Position numbers and translations under genes: made by a program. This document shows, one piece after another, positions 51,212-64,000 of a stretch of DNA of 64,000 bases. The notes beneath the pieces are model-generated. The model was given only the letters and a program-made list of their open reading frames with translations. It searched no databases and was not told where the DNA came from. This stretch comes from Mesostigma viride (lineage: Eukaryota; Streptophyta; Mesostigmatophyceae; Mesostigmatales; Mesostigmataceae): positions 586,050-650,049 of the forward strand of contig RPFO01000127.1 of the NCBI GenBank assembly GCA_009746045.1, read 5' to 3'. How positions within the stretch are numbered: position 1 is the stretch's first letter; each line of letters begins with the position of its first letter.

Positions 51212-54200
51212 ATGAAAAGGAGCAACCCAAATTCTCACCTTGGCCTCGATAAGACGTGTGGCCCGCGCGAGAGCGCTTGGAGGGACGACTGGTCACAACA
51301 ACTTTTTGCTCATGGTAAATGTTCCCACCTCGAAGCCGCGATAAGAGGTGGCCTCTCTGATGAATTATTTGCAAGTTGCATAATGTCGAACTTAAGATCT
51401 AGCAAGGATGGAGGGAGGCCAAGTTTGACGGTCGACCTGCCCGAGTCTTTGGCGCATCGCGCGGATGGATTGGATTCCCTGACCTCGACTCCTGGTGTAA
51501 CGCCGGCAGTGACACCTCGGGGTTCGACGGCCTCCACGCACGTTTACTGCCACTCGGCAGCGGAAGTAGAGTCTCTTGACTACGATGTAGTGCAAAATGA
51601 CATTGTCGCGAATGAGAGAAGGATAAAATTCCAAAGAAAGTTTTATGGATACTCGGGAACGACGTTGATCAAATGGATATTGACGGTCTTCATCGGAGGT
51701 GCCACAGGTAATACGCAACGGTCGCGGAGTGCTCATCTGAAAGCGGTGTATCGTTAGTAGATAACCCCATATACATGTGCAGGTATCGCTGAACAGAATG
51801 GCGCTTGTTTTCCTGGTTCACCCAAAGCTGTAAGACTGAGAATGCACAAATGATTCCAGACGCTTGCATTGGTCGTGATCTCCATGCGTGGTTGGCACTA
51901 GGTTATCTCTACTTAAATGCAAGTGTTTGTGACTGCACTTTGCACTACTGGCGCGCAGGATTAATTGCTTTTGGGATGGAGGGCACGGCGCGGCAGCTTA
52001 TATTTTTAAAGGTAAACCCATTGCGCTGGTTGACAGATGCAGCGCTGCTTGATGACCTGTATTCTTATCGTCAACATCGCAGCGCTTTTTCCCGACCAGT
52101 TTGAAGAAGAAAACATGACAAAACGAGTAGCAATTTCTTGGTGAACTTTGGCATGCTCTTTTCTTGGATGATGGGTAACTGATGGTATGGATTTAATGCC
52201 ATAGTCGTGTTGTGAAGGCTTTTTTCTTGTTGGAAGGATTCCCATGTTTAGCCGCGCTATCTTCCACGGCGTTCTGTTTTCTAATTTGCTATATATATCT
52301 CTAGTTGGTGTATATCCCCTTGTTAGGTCCTCTTCTCATATCCAGAAAAAATTGCCTGTTCCCGCCAGGACTTGTGTGTCAAATAGGCATGCAGTTCCTC
52401 GCAAGCATGGCTGATGCATAGATAGATGGATGTAAGCCTCCAAGTATCCTCCCTTCAATGTCCTGGGTTGAAATGTGGTCCAGGAGGACCTGCCACTGCT
52501 ACCAGGTTCACTATGTTTGCCTTTCAGCCTTTTGAACCCCAAAATCGTTCATACTGTTGTAATCACACCTCGAATTTGCTCATGATTGCTTGTTCATGCG
52601 CTTCGAATAGGGCCCAAGCTTCCCCAGTCAAATATTGTCTGGTCTTCTAACATCTTGAACTCGTTATCTGCTTCTGCCATGCCTTTACCTCTCATGTTTG
52701 TCAATCCGGTGGCCTTGCTCGTGCTGCCTTGGACAGAACGAATGGACATTGGTTGCCCTCGCGGAGCAAGGCGTCCTGCTGGCATTCACAGGGTACCTGG
52801 CCATGTCCCTGGCACTGGTTACACTGGCCAGCTGCCTGGTAAGCTTCCGGCCTCCGGGTTCACCAACCATTTTTTCCCTTTTGGCACATTTTCTTATTGG
52901 TAGAACTGGGATTCGGGGGATGATTCAAAGGAGACAAACTATCTTCAATATGCATGGCATTTGCAAGTAGGCTTCTTCAACCCACATGACAGGGAGGAGC
53001 TCTGACTCCAATCCCAAGCCATGGCAGCTGCTGACGTGCGGGACAAGGCCCTGTACTGCATTGACCTACGTCCGTGCGATGCCTTATTTTACAATGTAGT
53101 TGCAGAAGCGTAACTGGCAGACTTGGGGACGTGTTGGATTGCAAGCAGGGCCATAGTCTACTTTACTTCGGGCAGGAGAAGGGCCTTTCTCGCTTTCTAA
53201 TGTTGCACTTTTTTTTCTGGCTGGATCGGCAACGTGGATAAGCGCAGGTGCTTCGGGTTGCCCCTGCAGCCGCCGGTGGTGGTGTGACCCTGGTCATGGC
53301 GTTCCTGAACGGGAACCACATCCCGGATCTGCTCACCTTCCCCACCCTGCTAGTCAAGGTAGGCAATCTGTTTTTCCATCCAACACGGAGCTTTGTGGCT
53401 CTTCCACACATCCCATGAATACTTCCATTAATTAGGATGTGGTGCCGCAAACTATGATGGCTGGCATCTTTCCTCTCATGCTTGGCCTCTTCCTTCAGTT
53501 CGATCCAGTATGTGCCTCAAATTTTGATCCTCCTTGGGAGTGAGTGAGCTGTTACAACCCTCCTGTACTAAGCACGTCTTCACGTCACGTTAATGGAAAA
53601 CCCAACTCCGTTGTCAGCATCACTATGGTATGCTTCCTCACCCACCCGATTGACCCTAGAGGCAAACCTGGTTTCTGGCCAATACTCTCTGTCGACTAAC
53701 GACATCTTTAATGGCGAGTGCCTGATCGCCATTACCACCGGCAAGGACAAAACAGTAACATTGTCCCTAGCACTGCCCTTAATTACCTCCGAAAGTGCTC
53801 TTTCCTTGTCTGTCGCCACTACTTTGCTATGGCTCCTTGCCATTGTTCATTTGTCATGGCTGACGGCGATGCTCATTGCCACTCATACCGTCCCTGGCGC
53901 ACCCAGATCATCGGCACCATCTGCGGCATCACCTCAGGCCTCGCGGTCGGCCCCGAGGGCCCCATGGTCCACATCGGCGCGGCCGTGGCGTCCACCAGCA
54001 TGAGCAGCTGGCGGTGGCGGCGCAAGCCAGGCCACGAGGAGCTGGTGCGGGAAGGATGCAACGCCGCACGCGGTGGTGGCGCCGGTAGCGGCACGGGCGG
54101 CGCCCCCTTTGCCAGGATCAAGAGAACCCCCAGCAGGGACTTTGGCCCCCGCGCGGCCACCCCCGCGTCGCAACAACCAAAAAGTGGGTCGAGTGACGCT

Positions 54201-57200
54201 GGTCCCACGATGCCAGGGGCGCAGGCTCAGCCACAAACACAACCGCAACCGCAGACGCAGACGCCGGCTCCAAGCGGGGGGGCTCCGGTGACCCCCCCCC
54301 GGACATCATCTGGGAACTGGGCACCTCCGAGCAATACCCCTGGAGGGCAAGGGCAGGGACAGACCGGCTCGCTGAGTCGAACGGTCTCCTACTCTGGCAT
54401 CGGCCTGCCCATGACCCCGTCCCCCGTCCACTTTGACTTCCACAACGACGTGGACCGGCGTGACTTTGTGACAGCTGGCAGCGCGGCGGGCCTGGCAGCG
54501 GCGTTCGGCACGCCCATTGGTGGCGTGCTGTTCAGCCTGGAGGAGGCCAGCAGCTACTGGAGCAAGAAGGTGACGTGGCGCTCGCTCCTGTGCGCGGTCT
54601 CGGCCAGCTTCGTGCTGTCCATGGCACGCCTGGGGGGGGAGATGCAGCTGGGCGTCCCTGGCCTGCTCTCGTTCCGCGGGCTCAAGCCGCAGTACTTTCT
54701 CAAGGAGCTGCCGCTGCAGGTGGGTTGCCGCGGCAGCGACGCATGGTGTGGAACGAGACTTGGGCATCGTCGTGTATCAGAATAGCTGTGTGAGATACAC
54801 AGCCAGTCAGCAGCCAGCAGGCAGCAGCCAGCAGGCAGCAGGCAGCAGCCAGCAGCCAGCAGCCAGCAGGCAGCAGGCAAGGCAGCAGGCAGCAGCCAGC
54901 AGCCAGCAGCCAGCAGCCAGCAGCCAGCAGCCAGCAGCCAGCAGCCAGCAGCCAGCAGCCAGCAGCCAGCAGCCAGCAGCCAGCAGCCAGCAGCCAGCAG
55001 CCAGCAGCCAGCAGCCAGCAGCCAGCAGGCAGCAGGCAGCAGGCAGCAGCCAGCAGCCAGTTGCAGACTCTGTGTGGGATGGAATTCCGGCGACGGAATT
55101 GTCGATTCAGGGACCAGGGGCCTGTAGGCCACCTGGCGCCACACCTGGCTACCCCACATGTGCTCAACAGTATCACGGATGTGCTGTGCTGCCTCAATCA
55201 CGTCAAAGATGTTTGCTTTTGCCTCAATGCCCCGTCGCTCGTCAGGGCAGCGAGCCCACCTTGATGTGCTTGATGTTCTTTCCCCCTCGTTCTGTGCACC
55301 AGCTGGGACCCTGGCTGTGCACGAGCGGGTTACGTGCATGCTTGCGAAGGCGCGCTCAAGCACCCTGGCATGTATACAAATTTCCATCAACTGGGTCACC
55401 TGACCTGGAATACCTGCCTTAGCATTACGTGCCTTCATAAAAAAACTGAAATGAAGGGGAAAATATTTTGTAATTGAAAAAGCTTACTTTTCACATTTAT
55501 CAGTCATTTCGGACCAGCATACACTTGTTTTCGGGCGTGCCACACTAACACGTCCACAGGCGTGCGTGGCAGCGGCAGCGGGCCTGCTGGGTGCGCTCTT
55601 CAACATCTTCCACGCGTGGATGGGCCGTGTGCGCGCGGACAAGCGGCGTGGCCTGCACCGCCTGCTCGAGGTGCTCGCGGTCACCGCCTTCTCCGTCACC
55701 CTCATCTTCTTCGTGGCGCTCATCTTTGGCGAGTGCCGTCCACGGCCGGACGAGTGGGCGGGCGACCCGCTTGCTGAAATAGGTTAGCAGAGACTAGGCA
55801 CATCGGTTGGAAATGCGATCTGTTATTGTTGCTTGCAGTGCATCATGTGGCAGCAAGGCTTTGAACGGTACGTTCAACATGTAAGAAAGTAATAGTCGTT
55901 TTTAATTCAACTATCAAATTATGCTTGATCGTGCTTTGCCTCTGGTCACCAGCCTTCTAACTCATTATATTGTAAGGTTTCTGTTGTTGCTGCGGATGCT
56001 TTGCGGTTTTCGAGATTGAAACATTTTAAGAAATATTGCCTATTGTGCCCCTGTGTCGTGGTCAGCCAAACACTTGGCGTGTGCCACACTCGTCGCTCAG
56101 CCAAATGCACTGCTCGTAACCTATTTCTTGAGCGCCCAAAGGCCTTATCACACACGTACAAGTCTCTGGTTCCTATCCAATCCAACCCCTGATCCCCACC
56201 CCCCAGAGCCCTACGGCTTCCGCTTCACGTGTGCGGTCGTGGGTGGTGGCAAGGTCCCCCTATACAACGACCTGGCAACACTCTTCTTCTCGCCACCGGA
56301 GATGACCATCAAGCAGATCCTGGCGATGCCGTCCGCCGACGAGGTGGGTGGAAGAGGCTTTCTTGAACTGTCAACGAGGTAAGCCGATGAGTGCGGTGCA
56401 GTAGGAAGGCAACCATCGGACCGAAGTGGAAGGCAACCATCATCATACTCTAGTTCCGAGTTTTTGTTGTGTGATGTCGCTTCAAGTTGTAAGGAAGTGC
56501 ACTGCAAAGAGGGGATTGTATACTGCTTCACGCACCGTCGCTATTGAAGCTGTCCGCGTGGCCAAGTTTGCAGTCCTCATGCCCCTAATTACTACTTGAG
56601 CGTCTGTAACGGTGCACGTTTCCACGGGCCTTGCTGTAGGATTACTACTGCCGGGGGGAGTATGGAGTGACCACTCTGTGTGGGTGAGGGATGAAAAATC
56701 TCCTCAGAATACACAATTTCAGGCCAAGACCATTTTGGGGATTCACATTGCATTTTGAAGTACGGTATTGCAATGACCAGTACCCATGACTTGAGGATTT
56801 GGGCGGTACCATCTGACCGCTGACGTCCGCTGCGAGGTGAGATGCATGCGCGCGGCTCACATGCATCTCATGGTTTCAGGATGGTCGGAACGTGGTGGGT
56901 TCCCTATGCCTCGGTTCCCTCTTTACGTGGAGTTGTGCGAGTAATAAGCCCATTCTGCATGGAGTACCCATACACCCAGTCGGCAAAGTTTAGGTCCATC
57001 TTGCAGCCATTTGCTGAGGTTGAACCGAGAGTCCCCTGAACACGTTGCTGTCCGCGACGTCTATATTAACCTAACCATACAACTCTGTAACAAGTTCACT
57101 TGATGTTTAACAAGCAAACGTGCATGATATGCATGACCATGGTCATGCTCACGCGTTATTCATTGTTATCCTTTACTTACACGTTCTCTTTGCCCTTCTT

Positions 57201-60200
57201 GACTACTCTTAACCACTTACGCCCGCAAAAGTGTGCTCGCCCTGCATCCCAACCCCGCAGGAGCACCTCCACTTCTCGGTGCCCAGCCTGGGCATCTTCC
57301 TCAGCTGCTACCTGGTGCTGATGGTTCTCGCGTGCGGCGTGGCCGTGCCGGGCGGCCTCTTCATGCCCTCCATCATGATCGGCACCACCTGCGGCTCCGC
57401 GATGGGCATCCTCTTCGCCAGCCTGCTGCCCAGGTAAGGGTCCGTGGGCCGTGGGGCATGGGGCATGGGGCATGGGGCATGGGGCATGGGGCATGGGGCA
57501 TGGGGCATGGGGCATGGGGCATGGGGCATGGGGCATGGGGCATGGGGCATGGGGCATGGGGCATGGGGCATGGGGCATGTGGCATGGGGCATGGGGCATG
57601 GGGCATGGGGCATGGGGCATGGGGCATGGGGCATGGGGCATGGGGCATGGGGCATGGGGCATGGGGCCTGGGGCCTGGGGCATGAGGCATGGGGCATGGG
57701 GCATGGGGCATGGGGCATGGGGCATTGGGTGTGGGGCACAGGGCACTGGGCATGAGGCATGGGGCATGGGTCTGTGTTAACTAGTGCTGGGTGGAGGCTG
57801 TCTATGTGGTTGATCCTTATGGTAACTGGGTAACTGGGTGTACATTGGCATTCTTTGGAGGGGATGAAGTTTCGTGCAATGTTGAGCCGCAGCATCTTTT
57901 GTTACATCCATTTGGCGGCATCGTGGGCATAAACAGGGCCATCATCCTGCCGGGGATTCAGCAAATGATGTGCTGGTCTGGGCTTATGAGTGTCAAACTT
58001 AGCTCATGCTCCAGATGGCTGTCATGGCAGGGGCGCTTTGTGTGCATGGCAGGAATGTGCAGGGTTAATTAAAACGTGTGTATATGAACTCAATTTTCTG
58101 TCTTGTAATTTTTAAAATGAATGTATTGTAGATGGAGAACAGAGCTGCGAAAAACAGCGTTTCATTCTTTTTTCCTTTTTATAGACCCTTGATTTTATGC
58201 ACACCTTGGGTTGTGTGCATGTTGGTAACAGCTAAGTTCGCCACTGCACTTGATGGCTTCTCATCGTTTCTTGTGCATGTTTATGGTTTTCCATGTGTGT
58301 CAACGCGTGCAGCTGGCACCTGCAGCCGGGCGTCTTCGCACTGGTCGGGGCCACGGCCATGCTGGGTGGCGTCTTCCGGTCCTCCATCTCCCTGGTGGGT
58401 ACACGGGAATAAGATGACGATATTATGTAGGCACTGTGTTTTTTCCTGTCCCCATTGTTTGCACTCTGTATGTTGCAGTGAGTATGTAAGTTAATCGGTT
58501 GAAGTAATACTTATACCACCGTCATTCCTCAACCTGATCATGGATATGCGCACACATCTGCGTTGCCGTCCCTGCTTCACACAGGATGGAGATTTGCCGC
58601 TGTTGGTCCCTTCAAGCTTGTCCATGTCCTTATGCCATACCTAGTTTTTGTGGGAGCACATGACTTTCTATGATGATCTATACTACAGCATACTTGTATA
58701 GTAGTATTTTTTTTTAACTCTTGGACCCCTGGCAAACTGATGCTTGCCATATGCTGAGCATAGGGCAATCACGACATGCTATCGATCCCCATCGCAGGTG
58801 GTCATCATGGTGGAAGGTACAGGTGGCATCGACTTCCTCTACGCCATCATCCTCGCTATCATGGTCAGCAACTGGGTGGCCGCCCACGTCCACCATGCCG
58901 GGGTAAGCATGCCTTGTCAACGTTGCGTGCGCCTTCACAACGTCGCATGCGCCTAGTCCATGTTGCTCGCGCCTTGCCAGCGTTGCGTGGGCTGTCATCG
59001 GTTTGGTTGCTTCGCAGTTCGCTGTGTGCGTGGGTATCACAGCGTTGTGTAGGGGGATATAAATATACTAGATATCCTAATCTCATGAGTACTATGTATA
59101 TATATATCACCCCGCCGGGTAGGGCATGGCAGCGTGGCCCCCTCACCTGTGCCTGTTGCCCATATCATCTCGGCGACCGCAACCAGGTGCTACCATGGAC
59201 AACTTGAAGAAGGGACACGGGGACTGTACCGGTATATTTCTAACGTCTCCTCGCCACTTTTCTCGCCCTGCTTTTGTACTTAGGTGAGCTGGTGTCACTT
59301 CCTACGTGGGATCACTCCTAGTGATCAGGGTCATTGCATCTGGACGAGCAAGCTGGCGTTCCACAATGCTTCTGGTTTGAATTAGCTGTGCATATAGGTA
59401 TTTGACCTCATTTCCTTGCCATGATGGGGTGTGCATTTAGGGCGTCTGAGCAAAGCTTGCCACGCGTTCCACGTTTTGAGTTGCATGAACGTTCCAGGTG
59501 GTCAGTGTCACGATCCCTTGTTTTCCCCCCGCAAGTTAAGTCCAAAGGATATGTCAGACTTGAGTATGTTGCTTGCATGTACGCTGCTCTGCCAGTAACA
59601 GCTATGTGGAAATTTTCTATTTTCTTTCAGCAGTGAAGTGGCAAGACGATGATGTGTTTGGTTCCCCCGCTGAGTTGTTACCTGGACAAAGCTGACAACA
59701 GCTACCATAACCAAGTGCACGCATGTGCTCGGGTGCCCATCCCCCTGTGTCCTGTCACTGATGCCAATCTGCCTGACAGGTGTACGAGTCGGACCTGGAC
59801 CGAGACGGTGAGCACGCGCCGTCGGTTGCGGGACAGCGTGTTGTGTTGAGCTGTGTGTGGGGTCTGGGGCGGCTTTCTCATGTATTGGCAAACTGTTGAT
59901 GGGCGACAGATGTGGTATGATGGCTCTGGAAAGTGATCCACGGTCCACTGGCCTGATGGCACAAAGCTATGTGCCCCTTATCTTTGCCTTTGGTTTGGTG
60001 TGCTACCTGGACGTGCAGAGAGTGATTGGGCAAGACGTGCCAGCTAGCGGACGAGTATTGAGCAGCTAATGTATGCACTAGCGGCTCCTACATATGGTGG
60101 CTGGCTGCTTGCCATTGGTTATTGACTCAGTTTTAGTTTTTGTGATCTTTTGCTCTGTGTAAATGACATGGCCAGTAAAGATGGCTGGCTGGTTTTTTTG

Positions 60201-63200
60201 CCTGTCCTAAGAAATTAATCTTGTACTGTCAAACATCCCTTCTAACTTGGTATTACTATATGTCCTGGTGTGCGTGGTGCAGGCAACACGCCGTTCATCC
60301 CCTCGGAGCCCACGCGGTGGATGTACCGGCTGCGCGCCAAGGACATCATGGCGCCGCACGTGGTCAAGTTGATGCAGGTGAGGGCGCAAGATGGTCACGT
60401 TGCAGCAGCTCCAGTGTTCAGAATGTGATTGGTGCGGAATATCATGCCACCTCAGACGTATTCCAAAGCAGGTGGGGGCACCTCGTAATCAAGTCGCCAA
60501 AGGTGAGCAGCGGCCTGTTGGCGGGATAACAGCGACGTGGGAGGCAAAGGAGTAGAATAGGTGGCAGTCTCGGCCTTTGCATACAGCGAGGGTAAGTCCT
60601 GCTCGGGGTGAGCCCCTGGTACTGCCCCTTTCTCCTCAGAGTAAGGAGTTGCTTGCCTTTGCGTCTTTACCGCACTCCTCCTTCTATCTCTGGCTTTCCT
60701 CATGTGGTAGGGAAGTAGTCAAAGATACGAAATGTGGGAATCCATCCATGAATTCACCACAGGAGGCAAAGTATCGGTAGACTGCAGACTTGTTCACAGA
60801 GGTCATAGAAGAGTAGTTCTGGTTGCTCGGAAGACCTCACAGATGGCACATAGACCCTATTCCTGCATACACCTACCATGCCAGCCCACTGCATGGACGC
60901 GAATCATCCTTAGTGCCTTTTTTTCTTTTCCCCGTCTTTTTTTTTCCCACTCCCGGTGGGCATGAGCTGCAGGAGCATACTTCACGCTTCCTCATGGAGT
61001 CCATGCGTCTGCCTCCACTGCCGATGTGTTAAGCAGAACAGGAAACGGGACCTTGGCCCTCATTGCCCCTGGTATTCGCTGCTACTTACCCTCCTCTCCT
61101 TCCCCTTCCCCCCAATTTTCCTTCTCCCCCCACCCCCCACTCAGCTTTTTCTCCTCTCCTCTCCCCTGCGCTTCCTTCCCCCAATGCCCCCCCATTTGCC
61201 CCCTTCCTCTCCCTCCCTATCCCATCCCTTGCAACCGCGCCCGTCGCCATTTCCCAAACAAATCCCTGACCAACACCCGAAATAAACACACCACACATGC
61301 CTGTGTGTATCTCCCCCCCATCCTGCCCCCCCCCCCCCCTCCCCCAACCCCGCCCGCCGCCCGCCCGCCCGCCCGCCCGCCCGCCCGCCCGCCCGCCCGC
61401 CCGCCCGCCGCCCGCCCCACCCACCCACCCACCCACCCACCCACCCACCCACCCACCCACCCACCCACCCACCCACCCACCCACCCACCCACCCACCCAC
61501 CCACCCACCCACGCCACCAGGTGGAGACAGTCGCCAACCTGATCACCGTGCTGCGCTCCGGGGGCCACAACGGGTTCCCCGTGATCGAACGCACCAGCCG
61601 CGGCGGCCACGGGGGCGGCGGCGGCGGGAAGCTGGTCGGCCTCATCCTGCGCAGCCAGCTGCTGGTGCTCCTCCAGCGGCGCGCCTTCACCCTCTCCGCA
61701 CCCGTGTCCACCACGCGCAGCTTGCGGCTGGCGCAGGAGGCCCACGAGGCGCGCCTGCGCGGTGACAAGGTCATGTTCGTGGCCATCTCGGCCGCTGCCG
61801 CGCAGGCCGAGCTGTTCGAGCGTGACCTGGACTATGAGATGAGGGCGTTCCACCACGTAAACAATCCGAACCGGCGGTGAGCCGGTTGTCATGAAACTTT
61901 GTGTTCTCCTTGTTATCTGCAATTTTCAGAACAATCTTCCTGGATCCACCCCTTCCTAACCTCCCCCACTGTGGCCTACCCACTTTTCACTTCAATTCAT
62001 TTATTAAAACCTTCCCCCTTGCCTGTCCATGTTCATCCCTCCCCTTCGCTCGCCTTAGGATGTAGCATAAAGAGTGTGTGTGTGTGTTTATATGTGGCCT
62101 GCGCTGGTTGTCTCCTTGACATGTGAAAAGAGGTTTGGGATATGACAATAGAAAGGTGGTTCGTCATTTCGTGGGCACCTGCTGTTGTTGGGGTATTCTC
62201 TGTGGAAGGGTTGGAGTGGACGTCACGATGTATCATATGAGTAAGTTTTTTTAGATTATGCGTCGTGTTGGGTAAAATACACGGGGGCTGAGGGATGCTG
62301 GTAATGAGCATACCACGTTATGAGCGTACCACGTGAGCATGCCACATTATTTACCACATAAAAAGTGTACCAAATAATGAGCGTACCGCTAAATCCACAT
62401 AATGAGCATGCCACATACTCCACATAATGAGCATACCACATGGCAGGGCGGCACGGTAATGGTAAGTAGGACTGTCATTTTCTGATTTGTTTGCATTGGC
62501 CACCTCATTGTCAAGGTCTCTCACTCTTGGACTGTTGTGTATGTAGTCAGCAGCCTTCACGTGACGGTGGTACCACACTGTCGCAAACGTCTGTTAGCTG
62601 CCCAGATGGGTTGTTGCCCAAATGGGATATGGGTTGTTGTTGAAACGGGAAAATCATCAGTATGCTCATGTTTTTCCCCATATTTGGTTACAATCCCTCT
62701 TCTCCCCTGACCCAACGCCCCCACGTCACAGGTACATGTCCAGCCTGCCGTTGGTGATCGACGAGCTCAAGCTGGACTGGGTGCTGGGGCCCGAGATAGG
62801 CAACCCGCCGCCAACAACCTCCCTGCCATTACCCACCATTACCAGTGCTGCTGTGGCGTCAACGATGCAGGCCAAGGGCTGGCACCCACAGCAACAACGG
62901 CAGCAGCAGACGTCACCACCTCAACAGCCCCAACAGCAGCCTGCGCTCCAGCCGCTCCCTCTCCTTCTGCCGCCCGTACAGTCATCCCCGGCGCCACCGC
63001 AGCAACAACAGGCCGCGTCACGCACGCCGTCGCCGCCGCCGCAGCGGCCGCAGTTCCAACAGCACCACGCGCACTCGCACCTGACCCCGCAGCTGGGGCG
63101 CGCCGCCAGCTGGGCGCCCGGCGTGGTTGCACACAGCCCAGCTGGGTCAGCCCCGCCACCGCCGGCCCAGCTTTGGATGGGGGGAGCATCCGATGAGTCG

Positions 63201-63368
63201 GTGCAGCAGCAGGGACCTGTGGGGGAGATCTTCGTGCACCCTGCGACCACCAACGCGGGGCCTGTGTCGTCATCGTCGGGTGGTGTCCCGTCCAGTGAGG
63301 CGGGCGTCGCGCCGCCGCCGCCACTCACGGTGGATCTTGGGCCCTACATGCACAAGGCGCCATGTGTG
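51212..63368 (+). CDS. CLC-type chloride channel/transporter, plant CLC-d/ClC-7-like, 3' end outside window
   Basis: Membrane anion channel or anion/proton exchanger, probably of an internal membrane. Fourteen exons, all phases closing, give 1,137 aa so far: 51,212-51,707; 51,959-52,011; 52,737-52,838; 53,248-53,358; 53,907-54,719; 55,560-55,782; 56,207-56,343; 57,261-57,433; 58,313-58,394; 58,798-58,902; 59,780-59,807; 60,283-60,377; 61,521-61,876; 62,732-63,368. Family marks: DYDVVQND, APAAAG, gating glutamate in GPEGPMVH, VDRRDFVTAGSAAG, FSLEEA with the proton-path glutamate, GGLFMPSIMIG, and VYESDLDRDG with the central tyrosine. A CBS1 part (HNGFPVIE, GLILRSQLLVLLQ) follows. The first filter motif is atypical: AGGGVTLV instead of the usual GSGIPE. 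Two Pro/Gln-rich insertions occur, about 110 aa after GPEGP and about 190 aa before CBS2. The second CBS domain should lie beyond the edge. Confidence 0.92.
54805..55066. repeat. CAGCAGC heptamer array in CLC intron 5
   Basis: About 260 bp of a 7-bp unit (CAGCAGC) with some CAGGCAG variants, mainly at the ends. It lies in the intron 54,720-55,559. Confidence 0.95.
57452..57770. repeat. ATGGGGC heptamer array in CLC intron 8
   Basis: About 300 bp of a 7-bp unit (ATGGGGC), nearly pure until about 57,660, then degenerate. It starts within 20 bp of the 5' splice site of the intron 57,434-58,312. The sense strand is G-rich with runs of four G. Confidence 0.95.
61340..61512. repeat. C-rich CCCG then CCCA array at the 3' end of CLC intron 12
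   Basis: GCCC units (about 61,357-61,415) are followed by CCCA units (about 61,416-61,512), ending 8 bp before the acceptor of exon 13 at 61,521. The sense strand from about 61,080 on is almost free of G. Confidence 0.95.
62300..62455. repeat. Degenerate AATGAGCATACCACAT-type repeats in CLC intron 13
   Basis: Several diverged units of about 16-25 bp built on atgagc(a/g)taccac. They lie in the intron 61,877-62,731. No function is visible. Confidence 0.6.
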
Positions 63369-64000
63369 GTACGTGCTTGCGTTCCTGGGACGCTCGGAAC
63401 GTTTACTTCTTTACTTCCTTTTTATATACTACTACACGCGTATAGAACATTGGTTGGGGAATGGGGTTGGGGATTCCAGGGAAGGTGGAGACAAGAGCCG
63501 TGAGTGGCAATGTGGGACTGTTGTTGGTGGGCTAACGCTCTAGGGATGTACACCCAGGAGGTTCTTTTGGCCGTCATTCTTTGGCCTGCTGTGGTGTTGG
63601 CCTGCTGTGGTGTTGGCCTGCTATGGTGTTGGGCTGGCAGCTGTGGAGTCGGGCTGCCGTGCAGTGCTATGGTGAACCATGTGTTCGTACGCAATTTCGC
63701 TACAACATAGTGTGATGACTCATGCAGCTATCCATTCACAGTCTGCAAAGATAACAGCCAGTACAGCGCTCCAGATCTTTAAAAGGTGCCTCTATCGTTG
63801 CCAAATGGGCCTCAGCCCCCAAAGCAGCATGCAGCACACTAAAATGCTGCGTTTCGTTCTCTAAGGCCCGCAAGCGTCATTAACATCTGCCTGTACGTAT
63901 ATGTCCTGACATCGATCCATTTGCTCGGTCCCTTTCATAGCGGATAACACACTAGCAGTTCTTTCAATGAAGCAGCATGTATGGGACTCGCTAGGAAATC
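63369..64000 (+). other. Presumed CLC intron to window end
   Basis: After the GTACGT donor at 63,369 I find no sequence matching the second CBS domain. Three tandem ~18-bp units (ggcctgctgtggtgttgg type) lie at about 63,580-63,640. The stretch is best read as intron 14. Confidence 0.5.

Noticed and set aside
51783-51850. Alternative second CLC exon after acceptor at 51,782 (reading GIAEQNGACF)
   Set aside because: It is in phase but meets a stop soon and does not match the family. The exon 51,959-52,011 (GLIAFGMEG) is in phase and matches.
54554-55434. 294-codon minus-strand ORF with Ala/Gly/Cys/Trp/Leu repeats
   Set aside because: It is generated by the CAGCAGC array and lies antisense to CLC exon 5.
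57177-57895. Pro/His/Ala/Cys and Met/Gly/His/Trp repeat ORFs
   Set aside because: They come from the ATGGGGC array in CLC intron 8.

Overview
This window looks like nuclear DNA of a green alga, probably a chlorophyte. The genes are intron-rich with GT-AG introns. One encodes a plant-type, plastid-targeted lycopene beta-cyclase. Others encode an AP2/ERF protein, a plant/ClC-7-type CLC transporter and a SUV39/G9a-type SET protein. TGTAA motifs, the usual chlorophyte poly(A) signal, lie downstream of two genes. The coding DNA is GC-rich and very long simple repeats sit in introns and between genes. There is no operon-like structure. The species cannot be named from sequence alone.

Layout. 0-6.4 kb: AT-rich DNA, a decayed minus-strand coding remnant, a small 125-codon ORF, a 220-bp duplication and a SINE-like insertion. 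6.4-18.3 kb, minus strand: a giant protein (VLIG/GBP-like GTPase, Cys/His-rich region, C-terminal VWA domain) followed at once by a triple CbxX/CfqX-type AAA+ ATPase. Phase-compatible splice sites suggest the two may be one gene. 18.3-21.9 kb: mostly empty, with a GAT repeat and a 1,069-bp element with 210-bp perfect terminal inverted repeats that ends 262 bp upstream of the next gene. 21.9-31.1 kb, plus strand: lycopene beta-cyclase in seven exons, with a 3.3-kb TTCCTCC array in intron 4. 31.4-32.6 kb: LINE-like debris. 33.1-40.9 kb, minus: a SET methyltransferase with an ePHD-like finger and huge disordered insertions in its pre-SET region. 41.5-49.6 kb, minus: a transcription-factor-like protein with five AP2 domains, each split by a phase-0 intron at the same place. 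51.2 kb to the window end, plus: a CLC anion transporter in at least 14 exons, truncated by the window edge.

I built the exon models by hand from GT/AG sites, reading phase and family alignment from memory. Phases close correctly for every junction listed in lycopene cyclase, CLC, AP2 and the C-terminal part of the SET gene. The best candidate for an undescribed system is the GTPase-VWA plus triple-AAA+ locus. The parts are recognisable, but the combination is not one to which I can assign a function. The other genes are unrelated to each other; there is no evidence they act together.
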